DNA of 64,000 bases. Origin: Galeruca laticollis (taxonomy: Eukaryota > Arthropoda > Insecta > Coleoptera > Chrysomelidae). Position numbers and translations under genes: made by a program. A model generated the notes under the pieces. That model had not been told where the DNA came from. It saw nothing but the letters and a program-made list of their open reading frames with translations, and did not search any database. Below are positions 34,201 to 40,947 of this stretch, one piece after another. The DNA lies in NCBI GenBank assembly GCA_963921935.1, contig OY998176.1, positions 81,570,960 through 81,634,959 on the forward strand. The letters are read 5' to 3'. Position 1 is the first letter of the stretch. Each line of letters begins with the position of its first letter.

Positions 34201-34254
34201 AAATTACCATTACCCGCACCTGTATCGTATTCTCCAAAGAAGGGCAGAAGATAG
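16188..34254 (+). CDS. POLR1E: RNA polymerase I subunit RPA49 (POLR1E/PAF53) homologue, multi-exon
   Basis: Exons 16271-16482, 16562-16769, 25664-25850, 33720-33947 and 34011-34254 join in phase. With a candidate first exon at 16188-16242 the product is 377 aa. RPA49 forms a heterodimer with RPA34 on RNA polymerase I in the nucleolus and supports initiation and elongation of rRNA synthesis. Landmarks: LLVDFDNAKVKP and the dimerisation-type beta region (exons 2-3), a basic linker KKAKRVTEQRERL, NDSIYRPKINRDASTPDGIY plus NLEDL (exon 4), and the tandem-winged-helix C-terminus with HMKDKALCYTMILAAIAMEF and LKLPLPAP (exon 6). Introns 3 and 4 are 8.9 and 7.9 kb and full of transposons; introns 2 and 5 are 79 and 63 bp. 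The first exon is doubtful because it would need a 28-bp intron. Confidence 0.85.
16271..16482 (+). CDS. POLR1E: RPA49 exon 2
   Basis: Acceptor TTATAG|AA. It reads NTTLKSLLVDFDNAKVKPEC through KLLYTGEIEDSDFYHNFIVI and HKKDSDQ; donor CAG|GTTTGA. The pattern LLVxFxNxK ... LxYxG ... F.V...K matches the N-terminal dimerisation module of POLR1E. Confidence 0.8.
16562..16769 (+). CDS. POLR1E: RPA49 exon 3
   Basis: Acceptor CTGTTTTAG|GT. It reads VTLFQYDHVTVQARFNKKRK, then FGSKKAKRVTEQRERLTMNI and ends ...EHTVA plus one base at A|GTAAGT. The segment with FGSKKAKR is the conserved FGTxKQKR-like block of the family. The following intron is 8,894 bp. Confidence 0.85.
17030..17639 (-). pseudogene. Transposon-associated zinc-finger protein fragment
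   Basis: The minus-strand frame 17639-17217 (140 aa) reads SQCFLQIIKCMDNSCCSHSR, MPYYLFCPTVQSDLKNRICA and CGIYFTSHNSVQMNSRYMHG, with a C2H2-like finger (CATCGIYF...HNS...H). Downstream in another frame comes a block resembling VEWLENPWTD. I recognise the layout from repetitive insect proteins of unknown function that end in a single C2H2 finger; it probably belongs to a DNA transposon. No start region is visible and the frame is broken. The call is by resemblance only. Confidence 0.45.
17640..18711. other. RPA49 intron 3 sequence without recognisable features
   Basis: No open frame with a known motif, no RNA gene and no clear element ends were found in this part of the 8.9-kb intron. Confidence 0.45.
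18712..20201 (+). mobile_element. hAT (ZMYM-like) element relic
   Basis: The right end, read inverted, starts CAGTAGCGGATTTACAAATT (ending 20201), a typical hAT terminus; the left end is approximate. Plus-strand transposase blocks: VFIRLRDSWCNVLEILKLIK (about 19050), TIADLYESLC (about 19285), and near 19595-19740 a damaged LLMAIYTPATNYSGKRSFS followed by KNYLRSTLSVEKLNALDLLC, the hAT C-terminal dimerisation motif. Stops and frameshifts are frequent. Confidence 0.72.
20592..22124. mobile_element. Foldback-like element, ~1.53 kb, with long repeat-bearing inverted arms
   Basis: The outer ends are weak inverted repeats (GAGGAAATTTGG at left, matched inverted near 22104-22120; CTAAGACGGATT near 20633-20644, inverted near 22060-22072). 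The inner arms are strong: 20656-20755 (TTTCGAGTCGCG ... TGAATAGCCTGTCCAAATTA ... ACACCTGGAGGTCA) mirror 21776-21873. Inside the right arm lie three 143-bp direct units, and the left arm holds about one and a half inverted copies. No transposase frame was found. The 104-aa frame at 21804-22118 is a by-product of the arm. Confidence 0.7.
21352..21780. repeat. Three tandem 143-bp units in the foldback arm
   Basis: Each unit starts CAAAACT(C/T)C and contains GATGACGTTACAAG-like, GGTCCTCCGGGGCGG-like and GTGACG(A/T)GCGACCCGAAAAA blocks. Starts at 21352, 21495 and 21638 give an exact 143-bp period. Inverted copies lie at about 20783-20950 in the left arm. Confidence 0.75.
22125..24147. other. RPA49 intron 3 sequence without recognisable features
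   Basis: Several short frames (22057-22305, 22503-22730 plus; 23220-23438 minus) have no motif. No element ends could be placed. Confidence 0.4.
24148..24262. repeat. Two imperfect 34-bp direct repeats
   Basis: AAAGCAG(C/G)(T/C)TTTATTA(C/A)AGATCT followed by TCAATAACTCT occurs at about 24150 and again at about 24230. They flank a short AT-rich segment upstream of the 217-aa gene. Confidence 0.5.
24534..25187 (+). CDS. 217-aa HTH-like protein nested in RPA49 intron 3
   Basis: An uninterrupted frame from ATG 24534 to TAA 25187. The N-terminal ~125 residues are polar and not recognised (MSMMTPNIDYNNQALSWRIL ...). The C-terminal part, about residues 138-190, reads IIESQAREVIHNVFKFMRDE, then VPISNYRERVLRATGISKCT, a helix-turn-helix-like segment similar to the N-terminal HTH of insect proteins that carry a DDE endonuclease downstream, followed by a basic end (PTKRKRN). 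The frame is intact amid decayed neighbours, so it is a recent insertion or under selection. A good donor TTG|GTAAGA lies 11 bases before the stop, so it may be the first exon of a longer transcript. Same strand as the host gene. Function unknown. Confidence 0.55.
   Translation: MSMMTPNIDYNNQALSWRILPLKKSLDTKNTDILTGETLTIQFADPGHLPDVGNANYQIVQTEQPKYATEYNMQVVQESYIQEPPKLLTQLVDEVKTPQNKELKPKKKVHRLPIDGTLYHSQQLGLKIPPKKTLGTRGRIIESQAREVIHNVFKFMRDEAQNGIKVPISNYRERVLRATGISKCTYYKITTREFKRGGPQPTKRKRNFLSGQGVGKI
25188..25663 (+). other. AT-rich 3' part of RPA49 intron 3
   Basis: A-rich sequence after the 217-aa frame. I see no element ends or motifs other than the RPA49 acceptor at its end. Confidence 0.45.
25664..25850 (+). 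CDS. POLR1E: RPA49 exon 4
   Basis: Acceptor TTTTGTTAG|GT, phase 1 into phase 2. It reads VKVDNVEQVVENDSIYRPKI, then STPDGIYNLEDLVEAYILDT and ends ADQF before GG|GTAAGT. The string S.Y.P...RDA..P..IY.LEDL is a conserved family landmark. Confidence 0.87.
25851..26381. other. RPA49 intron 4, sequence before the piggyBac element
   Basis: A 93-aa plus frame (25870-26151) has no recognisable motif. The last ~40 bp (CAGCACCCCCCATGACCATT and CTCCCTAATCGG) resemble the ~100-bp repeat found just right of the piggyBac element, so that repeat array was probably the insertion target. Confidence 0.4.
26382..28770 (-). mobile_element. piggyBac-family transposon, 2.39 kb, TTAA ends
   Basis: TTAA lies at both borders (26382-26385 and 28767-28770). 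The ends are imperfect inverted repeats: TTAACTTTCATGGGAC at left and, inverted, TTAACCTTCATAGGAC at right, with GGGGTCC / GGGGCCC and CCCCATG further inside. The transposase relic lies on the minus strand between them. Damage throughout the gene means it cannot move on its own. Confidence 0.85.
26603..28373 (-). pseudogene. piggyBac transposase, degenerate
   Basis: Minus-strand blocks in order: RKRLTDDEMLRILESDDPEF with an acidic stretch (28373-28170), a lost-frame middle, DMLWCQDISYCRPIIPAAMS and RDRFKHITSFLRFDN (27797-27537), GGFGITTDNFFTSLELADKL (27321-27250, around the catalytic Asp of TDNFFTS), HYNKTKGAVDTSDKLAKEYT (27015-26990) and a C-terminal cysteine-rich finger CIRCNNFVCLEHSKSEIVCK with final KKC. 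Several frameshifts and stops break it. The cysteine-rich end is the usual DNA-binding domain of the family. Confidence 0.88.
28771..29025. repeat. Tandem repeat of ~90-125 bp, about three copies
   Basis: Units begin GTGTGACTACTCGGCGACC (28773), GTGTGACTACTCAGCGACC (28899) and GCATGACTACTCAGTGACC (28979), each followed by CAGCA(C/G)CAGTTTTCC and GGCTTAAGGCC-like strings. A partial copy left of the piggyBac element suggests the transposon landed in this array. Confidence 0.65.
29026..29755. other. RPA49 intron 4, unassigned stretch
   Basis: No convincing frame. The 70-aa plus frame at 29458-29670 has no known motif; it may be the decayed 5' part of the transposase relic that follows. Confidence 0.4.
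29756..30691 (+). pseudogene. DDE-type transposase relic of an insect DNA transposon
   Basis: Three plus-strand frames read as one damaged protein. 29756-30136: VIHMDFWENYTTKYNQEIQS and FFSHGPVTQYRNKTMFYISN, resembling the VHxDFxENY and SDGPxxQYRNK motifs around two catalytic aspartates; here the second Asp is His. A frameshift near KGAPDG follows. 30079-30351: QLIAQRGDITNLYDFVAVLR and a charged helix. 30446-30691: MSGKEYRYAAIYSKYDDEDG and PYEDVIEKLPVP, the family's usual C-terminal domain. The superfamily name is uncertain. The His substitution and frameshift indicate it is inactive. Confidence 0.6.
30692..31740. other. RPA49 intron 4, with an ACAGGGTGGTCC repeat terminus
   Basis: No genes. 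At about 31255-31285 the sequence TATACAGGGTGGTCCATTAG matches the style of another repeat edge at 59180 (TACAGGGCGTTTCATTAATA). The CGTCAGTCCCTA string at 30905 repeats at 30927. Confidence 0.4.
31741..33590 (+). mobile_element. Jockey LINE, 5'-truncated, in RPA49 intron 4
   Basis: An intact 183-aa stretch (31756-32307) covers the linker and first RT blocks: KNTAPGHDHITKDLLRKLS, WKHGTIITIPKPN and NNRPITLLSVLG. Later blocks are broken: a FDSIWHKGL block (about 32425), QYADDTALTSHNRTLS (about 32690), INPDKSQYIIF-like and ARYLGVDIDHKLEL (about 32910). The tail reads GGTGACCCAATAAAGTACAC followed by an ATT run near 33572-33589, a jockey-type 3' end. It lies in the sense direction of the host gene, so its AATAAA (near 33560) could act as a premature polyadenylation signal. 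Confidence 0.87.
33720..33947 (+). CDS. POLR1E: RPA49 exon 5
   Basis: Acceptor CACTTTCAG|AT and donor GCAGCCG|GTAAGC. It reads FCKFVTTNMNKLLMSNISEE then IRSLTIFLYIHYLIIYMKTP and HILKVFSEVGANG. This corresponds to the first winged helix of the C-terminal DNA-binding part. Confidence 0.85.
34011..34254 (+). CDS. POLR1E: RPA49 exon 6 (last)
   Basis: Acceptor TGTTATAG|GA. It reads TRPLHMKDKALCYTMILAAI, VELLSQDLKIGMKKVVEVAR and ends LKLPLPAPVSYSPKKGRR-stop at 34254. It corresponds to the second winged helix and the LPLPxP tail of the family. Confidence 0.88.
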
Positions 34255-34676
34255 TGCAAATAGAGGACGTTTCATTGGAATGGGGCCTAACTTTAGCCGT
34301 TTTATCAATTTATCCTAGTTGTTTGAGATCTTAAATCTTCAAAATTACCCTGTAGACTATTTTGAAATTTGGTACACTTAATAACCATTACTTGGAAATT
34401 CCATCAAGTATCACCAACAAAATAATCCAGGTCTAGCTTAGCAAAAAATCTCATAATATGCTGTACTGAAAACTGTGTAAAAACTTTTTTGAAATTTTAT
34501 CATCAAGGTTATAATTTATGGAAATTTTGGGGTGTTAACAAATGATATCAGTGAGTTTTTTTATTTTTCAACTTGAAATGAAATTTACTCAATGTAGTTT
34601 GAGGAGCATCTTATAAAAGGAATCGAGTTTGTAAATTTATTAATACAAATTTGGTAAACTTTCCTAAGTGTGCTTT
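34255..34676 (+). other. RPA49 3' flank
   Basis: Presumed 3' UTR and flank of RPA49. No clear AATAAA was found close to the stop codon, and no other gene is visible. Confidence 0.4.
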
Positions 34677-35164
34677 CACACCAAAGTAGCATGCCAGGAA
34701 GCAGCAAGCACGTCGCAATTAGGGTCTCAATGATTCACTTTCGTACTCCATTGGCAGATAATAAAATAGTTGTCATTATGTCGTTAAAAGAAGACAATAG
34801 GAGGGTGAGGAAGAAGAGAAGAAAACTCTGGATTCATCTGTATTTACGATATAATGCCGTGCATTTATTGTATTGGAGCATCTACAAGTACATCCTCAAA
34901 CATTCCAAAACTTCTACAGGATGGAAGAAGAAACATTTAAAAAGCTTGTTGATCTAATGAAACGATCAATTCTAACTAAAAATTAATTAAATCTGACACT
35001 AAACAACATCTATGTCGGTTGGAAACATGTGGCAAAGAAATAAATTATAGGATTTGTTTTATATTCGACTCGCATATTGCCAAGTCGCATTTATTTGTAT
35101 AGGTTTTAAAACAAGCGGCATACTTCCTGACAGCAAGTTGCACATTGCATGCTACTTTGGTGTG
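34677..35164 (+). mobile_element. PIF/Harbinger-like fragment with 18-bp perfect inverted ends
   Basis: CACACCAAAGTAGCATGC at 34677-34694 is exactly inverted at 35147-35164, with further mirrored bases inside. Between them, plus-strand frames read RRVRKKRRKLWIHLYLR and, shifted, NFYRMEEETFKKLVDLMKRS, both characteristic of the N-terminal part of Harbinger nucleases (RRWWxxP..R and F.RM....F..L). The nuclease core is missing, so it is a deletion derivative. No clean 3-bp target duplication was found. Confidence 0.72.
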
Positions 35165-35366
35165 CAAGTCGACTGAATTATAACTTTGATGTAAAATCTT
35201 GTTTCTAGAAAAATAAAAAGCAAATGAGGAGATACAATTTTTATGCTCTTTTCAATTATTATAAAAATCTATATACAGGAAAGAACAGTTTTGAAATTTT
35301 ACGAGGTCCAAACGAACTAGGCTGAATTGTATGTCTGTTATAAAGTGATGGTTATCTATGGTTAAA
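35165..35366. other. Short spacer before the mitochondrial insert
   Basis: AT-rich, no features seen. Confidence 0.4.
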
Positions 35367-35757
35367 GTTGAGCAACAGAACTTAAACTTCCTAATAAAGA
35401 ATAATTAGAATTTGAAGATCAACCTGACAGTATAATTGTATAAACTCTTAATCTAGAAATTGTTAAAAAAAATAAAATTGTTAAATTAAATCTAACAAAA
35501 GGTATACATATTCATATGAATAAAGATAAAAATAAATTTAAAACAGGAGAAATATAATATAAATTAAAATTTGTTATTAAAGGATAAATTTGCTATTTTC
35601 TAAATAATTTAATGGCATCACTAAAAGGCTGAATTAAACCAATAAATCCAACTTTATTTAGACCTTTACGAATGTACAATGTTAAAAAAGCAATTCTTAG
35701 TATAACACAAATAATTAAAATTAATCTAGAAATTATAATTATATATTTTAATATCAA
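35367..35757 (-). pseudogene. nad1: nad1 5' portion, mitochondrial origin
   Basis: With the invertebrate mitochondrial code the minus strand reads from TTG 35757: KGLNKVGFIGLIQPFSDAIK then LFSK, a TAG stop where Glu is expected, YYISPVLNLFLSLFIW and MLSGWSSNSNYSLLGSL. These are conserved segments of NADH dehydrogenase subunit 1. The sequence ends after VAQ at the left junction. A second loss of similarity around the middle suggests further decay. Confidence 0.85.
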
Positions 35758-35758
35758 G

Positions 35759-35823
35759 TATTATTTGTAATATAAATTACATTTAAAGATTCTAAATCTA
35801 TTACACTAATCTGTCAAAATAAT
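35759..35823 (-). tRNA. trnL1: trnL(UAG), mitochondrial-type, within the nuclear insert
   Basis: 65 nt. The acceptor arms ATTATTT and AAATAAT pair fully, and the anticodon loop TTTAGAA carries TAG between AGA/TCT stem sides. It still folds as a tRNA but sits in nuclear DNA, so it is presumably a pseudogene. Confidence 0.82.
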
Positions 35824-35922
35824 TAATTGCACTCAAAATTAAAAATTTAATTTGTTTATTTGGTCCTTTCATACTAAAATATTAAATATAATTAAAGATA
35901 GAAAACAACCTAGCTTACACCT
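35824..35922 (-). pseudogene. rrnL: rrnL (16S rRNA) 3' end, mitochondrial origin
   Basis: The minus strand contains GGTGTAAGCTAGGTTGTTTT and TTTTAGTATGAAAGGACCAA, the highly conserved 3' region of insect 16S rRNA. Only the last ~100 bp are present. Confidence 0.85.
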
Positions 35923-37199
35923 ATATACAGACTCTTTGGAAAGTCGGAAACGGAAATCCTATCAATTTATGACAAAGAAAAATATTTATAATATATTAAA
36001 TGAAATAGCAAAAAATATATAAATTATGTACACATTTTACAATTATCTTTTTAAATTTATGGACAAAAATAATATTTTTTTACATTAAATTATGCCAGTA
36101 ACACTGCAGAACAAAATTTTGTTTTTGTGTTATTTTTTTATGTAAAGTTCAAAGTTTTGTTTATTTATATCGTAATTGTCAGCTCTTTCATTTCCAGTGA
36201 AATTAATGACTTTAAGTATTTCTAATCTCTGGTTCAACAAAGATACCTTTCTTTTAACTGTCTTGAGAATTTCTGACACAAATACTAAATAGTCTTTATT
36301 TAACCAGGTTTATGTTGCTCTGCTTTATACTTAGAATATTTGTATAACCAGGAAAAATGAACTAGAAATTTTATATTTTGTTTATAAAATAATTGTACTT
36401 ATAAAAATAAGTGTGGCATAATTAATAGGAATTCGGTATAGCAGGTATATTATCTGTTATTGAGTATTGTGTACATATTTTTTAAACTAGTCTAGTTTAT
36501 ATCGTCCATAATAAAACTTTATACATAGAATTTGTGTTTTACTATCCGTCTACATATTGTTATCACAAAAATTGTTTGATACGGAAATAAAATAAGAAAA
36601 CTACAAACCTTCACGTTGAGCGCCATTTTCATTACAACTTATTTTTATGTATTTTAATAATAAGGTTAACCTAATTTTTGCACCCTCTTCAGCGTTACTA
36701 GCACTAAATGTACACAGTGAGTATTAAAAAGTTATTTACCTGAAGAAGGCCTATGGCAATTACAACCTAAATCAGAAGCAAAAAAAGGAAAGGTGGTAGT
36801 GAATAGTCTATTGTTTGATTTAATATGGTTTCTTGCAACTCACATATCGTTGCCTTAATCAGAACAACCTGTAAGTCACAAAATTAAAAATGTTCAGGAG
36901 GCACAAAAAAGAGTTAATAAAATAGCGCAGAATTATTTGAGTGAAAACAAAGTATGCAAACACTAAAAATATTTGTTTTAAAAGTAATTATGACACCCTA
37001 AGCTAAAAGTAGTTCCGCAGATAACCTGTTTTTCCAATATTTTTTGAAAGGATTTTTGGAGATACGGGATTTTCCATCCTGAATTTTGAATTAAGACCAC
37101 ATTTTTTAATTTTTTTTTTATTGAAGCTTCAACAGTAAGATATTCTAAAAATAAGTTTTTCCATTAAAGGCAAATATTCATCAAGACGTGAATAAAATT
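35923..37199. other. AT-rich stretch without recognisable features
   Basis: No gene, RNA or element ends supported. The string TTTTTGGAGATACGGGATTT near 37058 resembles one at 40846 (TTTTGGAGATACGATATTTT), so this may be an end region of the transposon that includes the split gene 37200-40177. Confidence 0.4.
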
Positions 37200-40177
37200 A
37201 ACCAAATTACGCAAGTTTTGTGTGCCATACATGCGTCACACTCATCCTTTTTTGTCCGGAAAAGTGAAAAGTTCAGGTAAAGTTTTGTCGATGAAGCTCG
37301 ACAGTAATGAGACTCAACTTTATGAAGTTCATTAAAAAAAATTTTCAGCTTATTCTTCAAGTCTGTATAGTGCCCACGTTCTACAGGATCGTGGGTTTCT
37401 GATTAATGTTCTGCATTATTGTCGTGTCTTTGCTCTTTTCTATTTTTGACTTCATTCTGCTTTTTCAACCAATCGAGAATCATATTTTCTTTCACGCCAT
37501 GAGTATTCAAGAACATTTGTTTACATACCCTTTTCTGCTCAACGTTTACTTTAAGGGGATCTATTAAAGACTCGCTTCTCCTAGAAACACCCTGTGAAAC
37601 TCCATTTCTACTTCTTTTTGTGGATATAGAATCAATTAAAGAAGAGGTGTAAACTTTTCTCTTTCCAGCCCATGTCAGACCAAAAGTGATTGAATATAGT
37701 ATTCCTATTTACCCTTCAAAGCTTTGCAATTACACGGTTCCTTCTTTTTTCTTTTTGAACGTTACCCAGACATCACACAATAACCATTAGACATCCACAA
37801 GATATCCTTCATGGGTATCCAGTATATCCACTGGATATAGATGGATAGCCTATAGACATACAATGGATATCCATATGTCCGCCTATATCTAGGATATATG
37901 TAATACCTTATGGATGTCTTTGGAGATATCTACTGGATATCTCTTTAATATCCCATGGATATCCTATGTTCACATTTGGTATATCCAATTAACGTCCCAT
38001 GGATATTAGTAGGATATTTTATATTCACATTTGGTATATCCTTCCTCCTCAAACATGAAAATCTGAGAATCTATGACTAATATCTACTGATGGAAATACA
38101 AGGTGGTCCAACAAAAAAAACGCAAATCAAAAGTTCTTTATGTCTACAGATATGGAATAAAATTAAGAGAAAATAGTTAATCCAGTCAACCAGTACAAAA
38201 TATAATAAATACACAGGGTGGATAGTCTAGTATTTCAGTGGACAACTGTAGAATATTGTGGTCCAATGAAAAAGATTCAAATACCCATCGCGTATGTCTG
38301 TTATATTTTGTTCTGATTGACCAGAACTATTATTTCCAGTTAATTTTATTCCAGATCTGTGGATATATACAACTTTTGGTAAGCATTGTTTTTGTTGGCC
38401 CTCTTGTACTTCCACCAGCAGGTTCTAGTCATATATTCATCTGTGAGTAAGAAGGTACAAATGGAATTAAATTCTTCATAATAGTAGTATTATTTAACAT
38501 ATAATGAAATGATATACTATGGAATAGAATGATAGAAAATACTTTATTTTATATAATATACATATTTGCATATACATCAATAATTCTTCTTCTTCATCAC
38601 CCAGCTCATCAACTCTGCACGGTGATTTCTGTAAGAACGAGAAAAGAAAGATTGACAATTTTCAAGGTCAACTATATACCGTATACGCCCGAATAAAAGA
38701 TACACCTTTTTTTGTAAAATAACATTTTGAAAATTGGCCTGCGTCTTGTATTCGAGCACATAACTGTAATAAGAACATTTCCAACCACCTAAGCACCATC
38801 ATTATTATTTAGCTCAAAAGAATTTTTACTAAAATCAGCCGAGCCACCAGCTCAGTTTATTAGGAAACAAAGTAAAAGCCCAGGTAAAACTTATTTTACA
38901 TTTCTACGCCATGCTATTTCACATTGTATAGATATACAAAACGCTTTTAATGTAGGTAATCAATCATAAATATCAATAAAATATAGGAGAGGTAACAATA
39001 TTCAGAATTAAGGTAAGAAACGTATACATACCTAATTTTTTCCCAAATCCAAACTACCGATAAAAATAACCAACCACTTTTGCACGTTTATAGAACTATG
39101 ATAACCTAACAACCAAAATGACGAGGGGACGATGCTACATCAAACGGTCAAACGCGGCATCAACCAATGAGAGAACAGTGTATAGTTGGTAGCAAAGTTT
39201 TGCGGGTATTAATATGGAAATCCACTGATGATGCATTATTTTCTATTATAGCATTAAACGTTAAGTCATGGCATATTTTTGTTGTGTTAAGAGCATCACG
39301 TATTATGCCGCATTCGTATTGTTGATTAAACTCATCATAGTCTGATACAATTTAGGTGTACCTATCTTTTTTCAATACATTGAACTCAGACAAAAAATGA
39401 GACAGAAAATAATAATAGATATCCATGGATATAATATCAGGAGATTAAGACATTTATGTATTGAAGGTATTATGTATTAGAACTTCCTTCTCAATCATTT
39501 TTTATGTGATTATTGAATATGTTATCAGTAAAATAGAACATAATTTTTTTCCATATCTATGAAATACATTCAGTGGATACCCATTAGATATCTTATATGG
39601 ACTGGATATTCAGTGGATCTTGGGCTATCCACTGGATATCTAGTGGATATTGTGTGCTGTCTGGGTATATTTCCATTTTCCGTCAATTTTTTTTCTGCCA
39701 TTATAATCTTGTCCCATTTCTGTTTCAATGTTTGCGGTTATTCTCCCAATCTTCAGTACGCACCATTTGTCTTTTCTTTCTTTTTATTTCAGTGTTTTTA
39801 TTCGCCTCTTCAGATTCCATTTCAATCTCAGGTTCACAGTCGGGATCTTTTCCGGAATTATTTGCATTTTTCTCTTCTATTACAGTAGTTTCAAACAATT
39901 TATTTGTCATAGTATAATGTTCCATTTCAATAATATCAACATCAAAATCTGGATTTTTGGTAACGGTTTCTGTTAGATAAGTCTCTATCTTCTGATCAAG
40001 GATGTTGTTTTCTATCCATGGACTATTGTCATCTTGTTCCTTAAAGGTGTCACTAAAATCTTCTCTTTCAATACTAAGCGGGACGGTGTTTAAGTTCGTC
40101 AGATTAGGTACTTCAGTTTCTTTAAAGCCATAAGTAATTTCTGGAATACCTCTAGTATCAGCAATTTGTTGATTCAT
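37200..40177 (-). pseudogene. Insect transposon protein with KKDxCDxC motif, split by a 1.9-kb insertion
   Basis: N-terminal part 40177-39725: an acidic 150-aa frame ending IKRKKRQMVRTEDWENNRKH. After the insertion (37764-39666) the protein resumes in broken frames: KRKVYTSSLIDS, KVNVEQKRVCKQMFLNTHGV, HYTDLKNKLKIFFNELHKVE then SHYCRASSTKLYLNFSLFR and TKKDECDACMAHKT near 37230. This series (RTxxW..N.R, VCK..FL.T, ESHYCR, KKDxCDxC) is a layout I know from repetitive proteins of many insect genomes, probably transposase-linked; the enzymatic class is not established. Stops and frameshifts are present. Confidence 0.58.
37764..39666. mobile_element. 1.9-kb insertion with CCCAGACA ends and GGATATCC-type palindromes
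   Basis: The left end TACCCAGACATCACACAATA and the inverted right end TACCCAGACAGCACACAATA match at 19 of 20 bases; the outer TA may be the target duplication. Both subterminal regions (37790-38045 and 39545-39655) are packed with variants of ATATCCACTGGATAT and GGATATCC, spaced irregularly. The middle shows no transposase. The element interrupts a coding relic, which confirms both boundaries. Family unknown; a TA target and short ends would fit Tc1/mariner-like non-autonomous elements, but the palindrome clusters are unusual. Confidence 0.7.
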
Positions 40178-40571
40178 TTAAAAAGCCATTATTGTCAGCA
40201 AAGATTTTTTTTAGCTGCGGATTGCTCTGATTATCGGCGATGAATATATCACTCTTGTTATCCTCGACTCCATCCTTAAAATAATACTTTTTTTAAGTTT
40301 AAGGTATTTTCTTACCCCAAAAAACTAATAAATGGTCTTATCCCCGTATTTTTAAGTTGTGTGACAACAAACACCGCAAAGGAATCTGTTTAGGTTTTTT
40401 TATTCAAAAAACTAATTTTTAATGGAAATAAAAACTTTTTTTTACTATTCCAGTATCATTCCATTGCCATGGATAGCTGATAATGGATAATTCTATAATA
40501 ATACAAATTTATAAAACGAGAAATTGCCGTATCTCCCCAGCATCATGATGTCTGAGCAAATTTAGTATTTT

Positions 40572-40947
40572 AGAAAAACCCGTAAGTCCAAGACAAATGC
40601 AAAATGGCAATTGAGGGAGTAAATAAATGTTTGAATATGTTTGGATGTACTTAGCGTTCATATTCATACACTTTCATCAAATCTAACTTGTAGAATCGCA
40701 CAACATCGGAAGGTAAACACAGAGCAAGTCTATTGTTTACATCCAAATGGCGGTTCGATTGTGGACATACGGGGTTACGTTTATATTTGACACCGGCGAG
40801 GACTTATGGGAAATTCTTTTTTAATAATAGCAAATTACAGAAACATTTTGGAGATACGATATTTTCTTCAACTGTAGGTTTTTTAATTATGTCAGAGATG
40901 GCGCGAAAAGGTCGATTTTGATAAAATGTGGACTTACGGGTTTTTCT
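40572..40947. mobile_element. 376-bp MITE with 19-bp perfect inverted ends
   Basis: AGAAAAACCCGTAAGTCCA at 40572-40590 is exactly inverted at 40929-40947. The interior has no coding frame of note. No target duplication was recognised. Perfect ends suggest it is younger than its neighbours, or that it forms the end structure of the adjacent split transposon. Confidence 0.6.

Larger units (their letters stand above)
35367..35922 (-). other. Nuclear copy of mitochondrial DNA (nad1-trnL-rrnL, 556 bp)
   Basis: Read on the minus strand, the segment has the 3' end of rrnL, a complete trnL(UAG) and the first ~130 codons of nad1, in the arthropod mitochondrial order and on one strand. Flanks are nuclear on both sides: a Harbinger fragment about 200 bp to the left and unrelated DNA after 35922. 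The right junction cuts rrnL just past the conserved GGTGTAAGCTAGGTTG string, the left junction cuts nad1 after VAQ. In-frame TAG replaces a conserved Glu codon in nad1, as expected after transfer. Parts are listed separately. Confidence 0.88.

Noticed and set aside
35759..35823. A working nuclear tRNA gene
   Set aside because: The tRNA is mitochondrial in type and embedded in nad1/rrnL sequence; no nuclear promoter boxes are evident.
39559..39976. Three overlapping plus frames of 82-109 aa, hydrophobic
   Set aside because: Antisense of the acidic transposon protein (39725-40177 minus) and of the palindrome-rich end; no signal peptide or domain.
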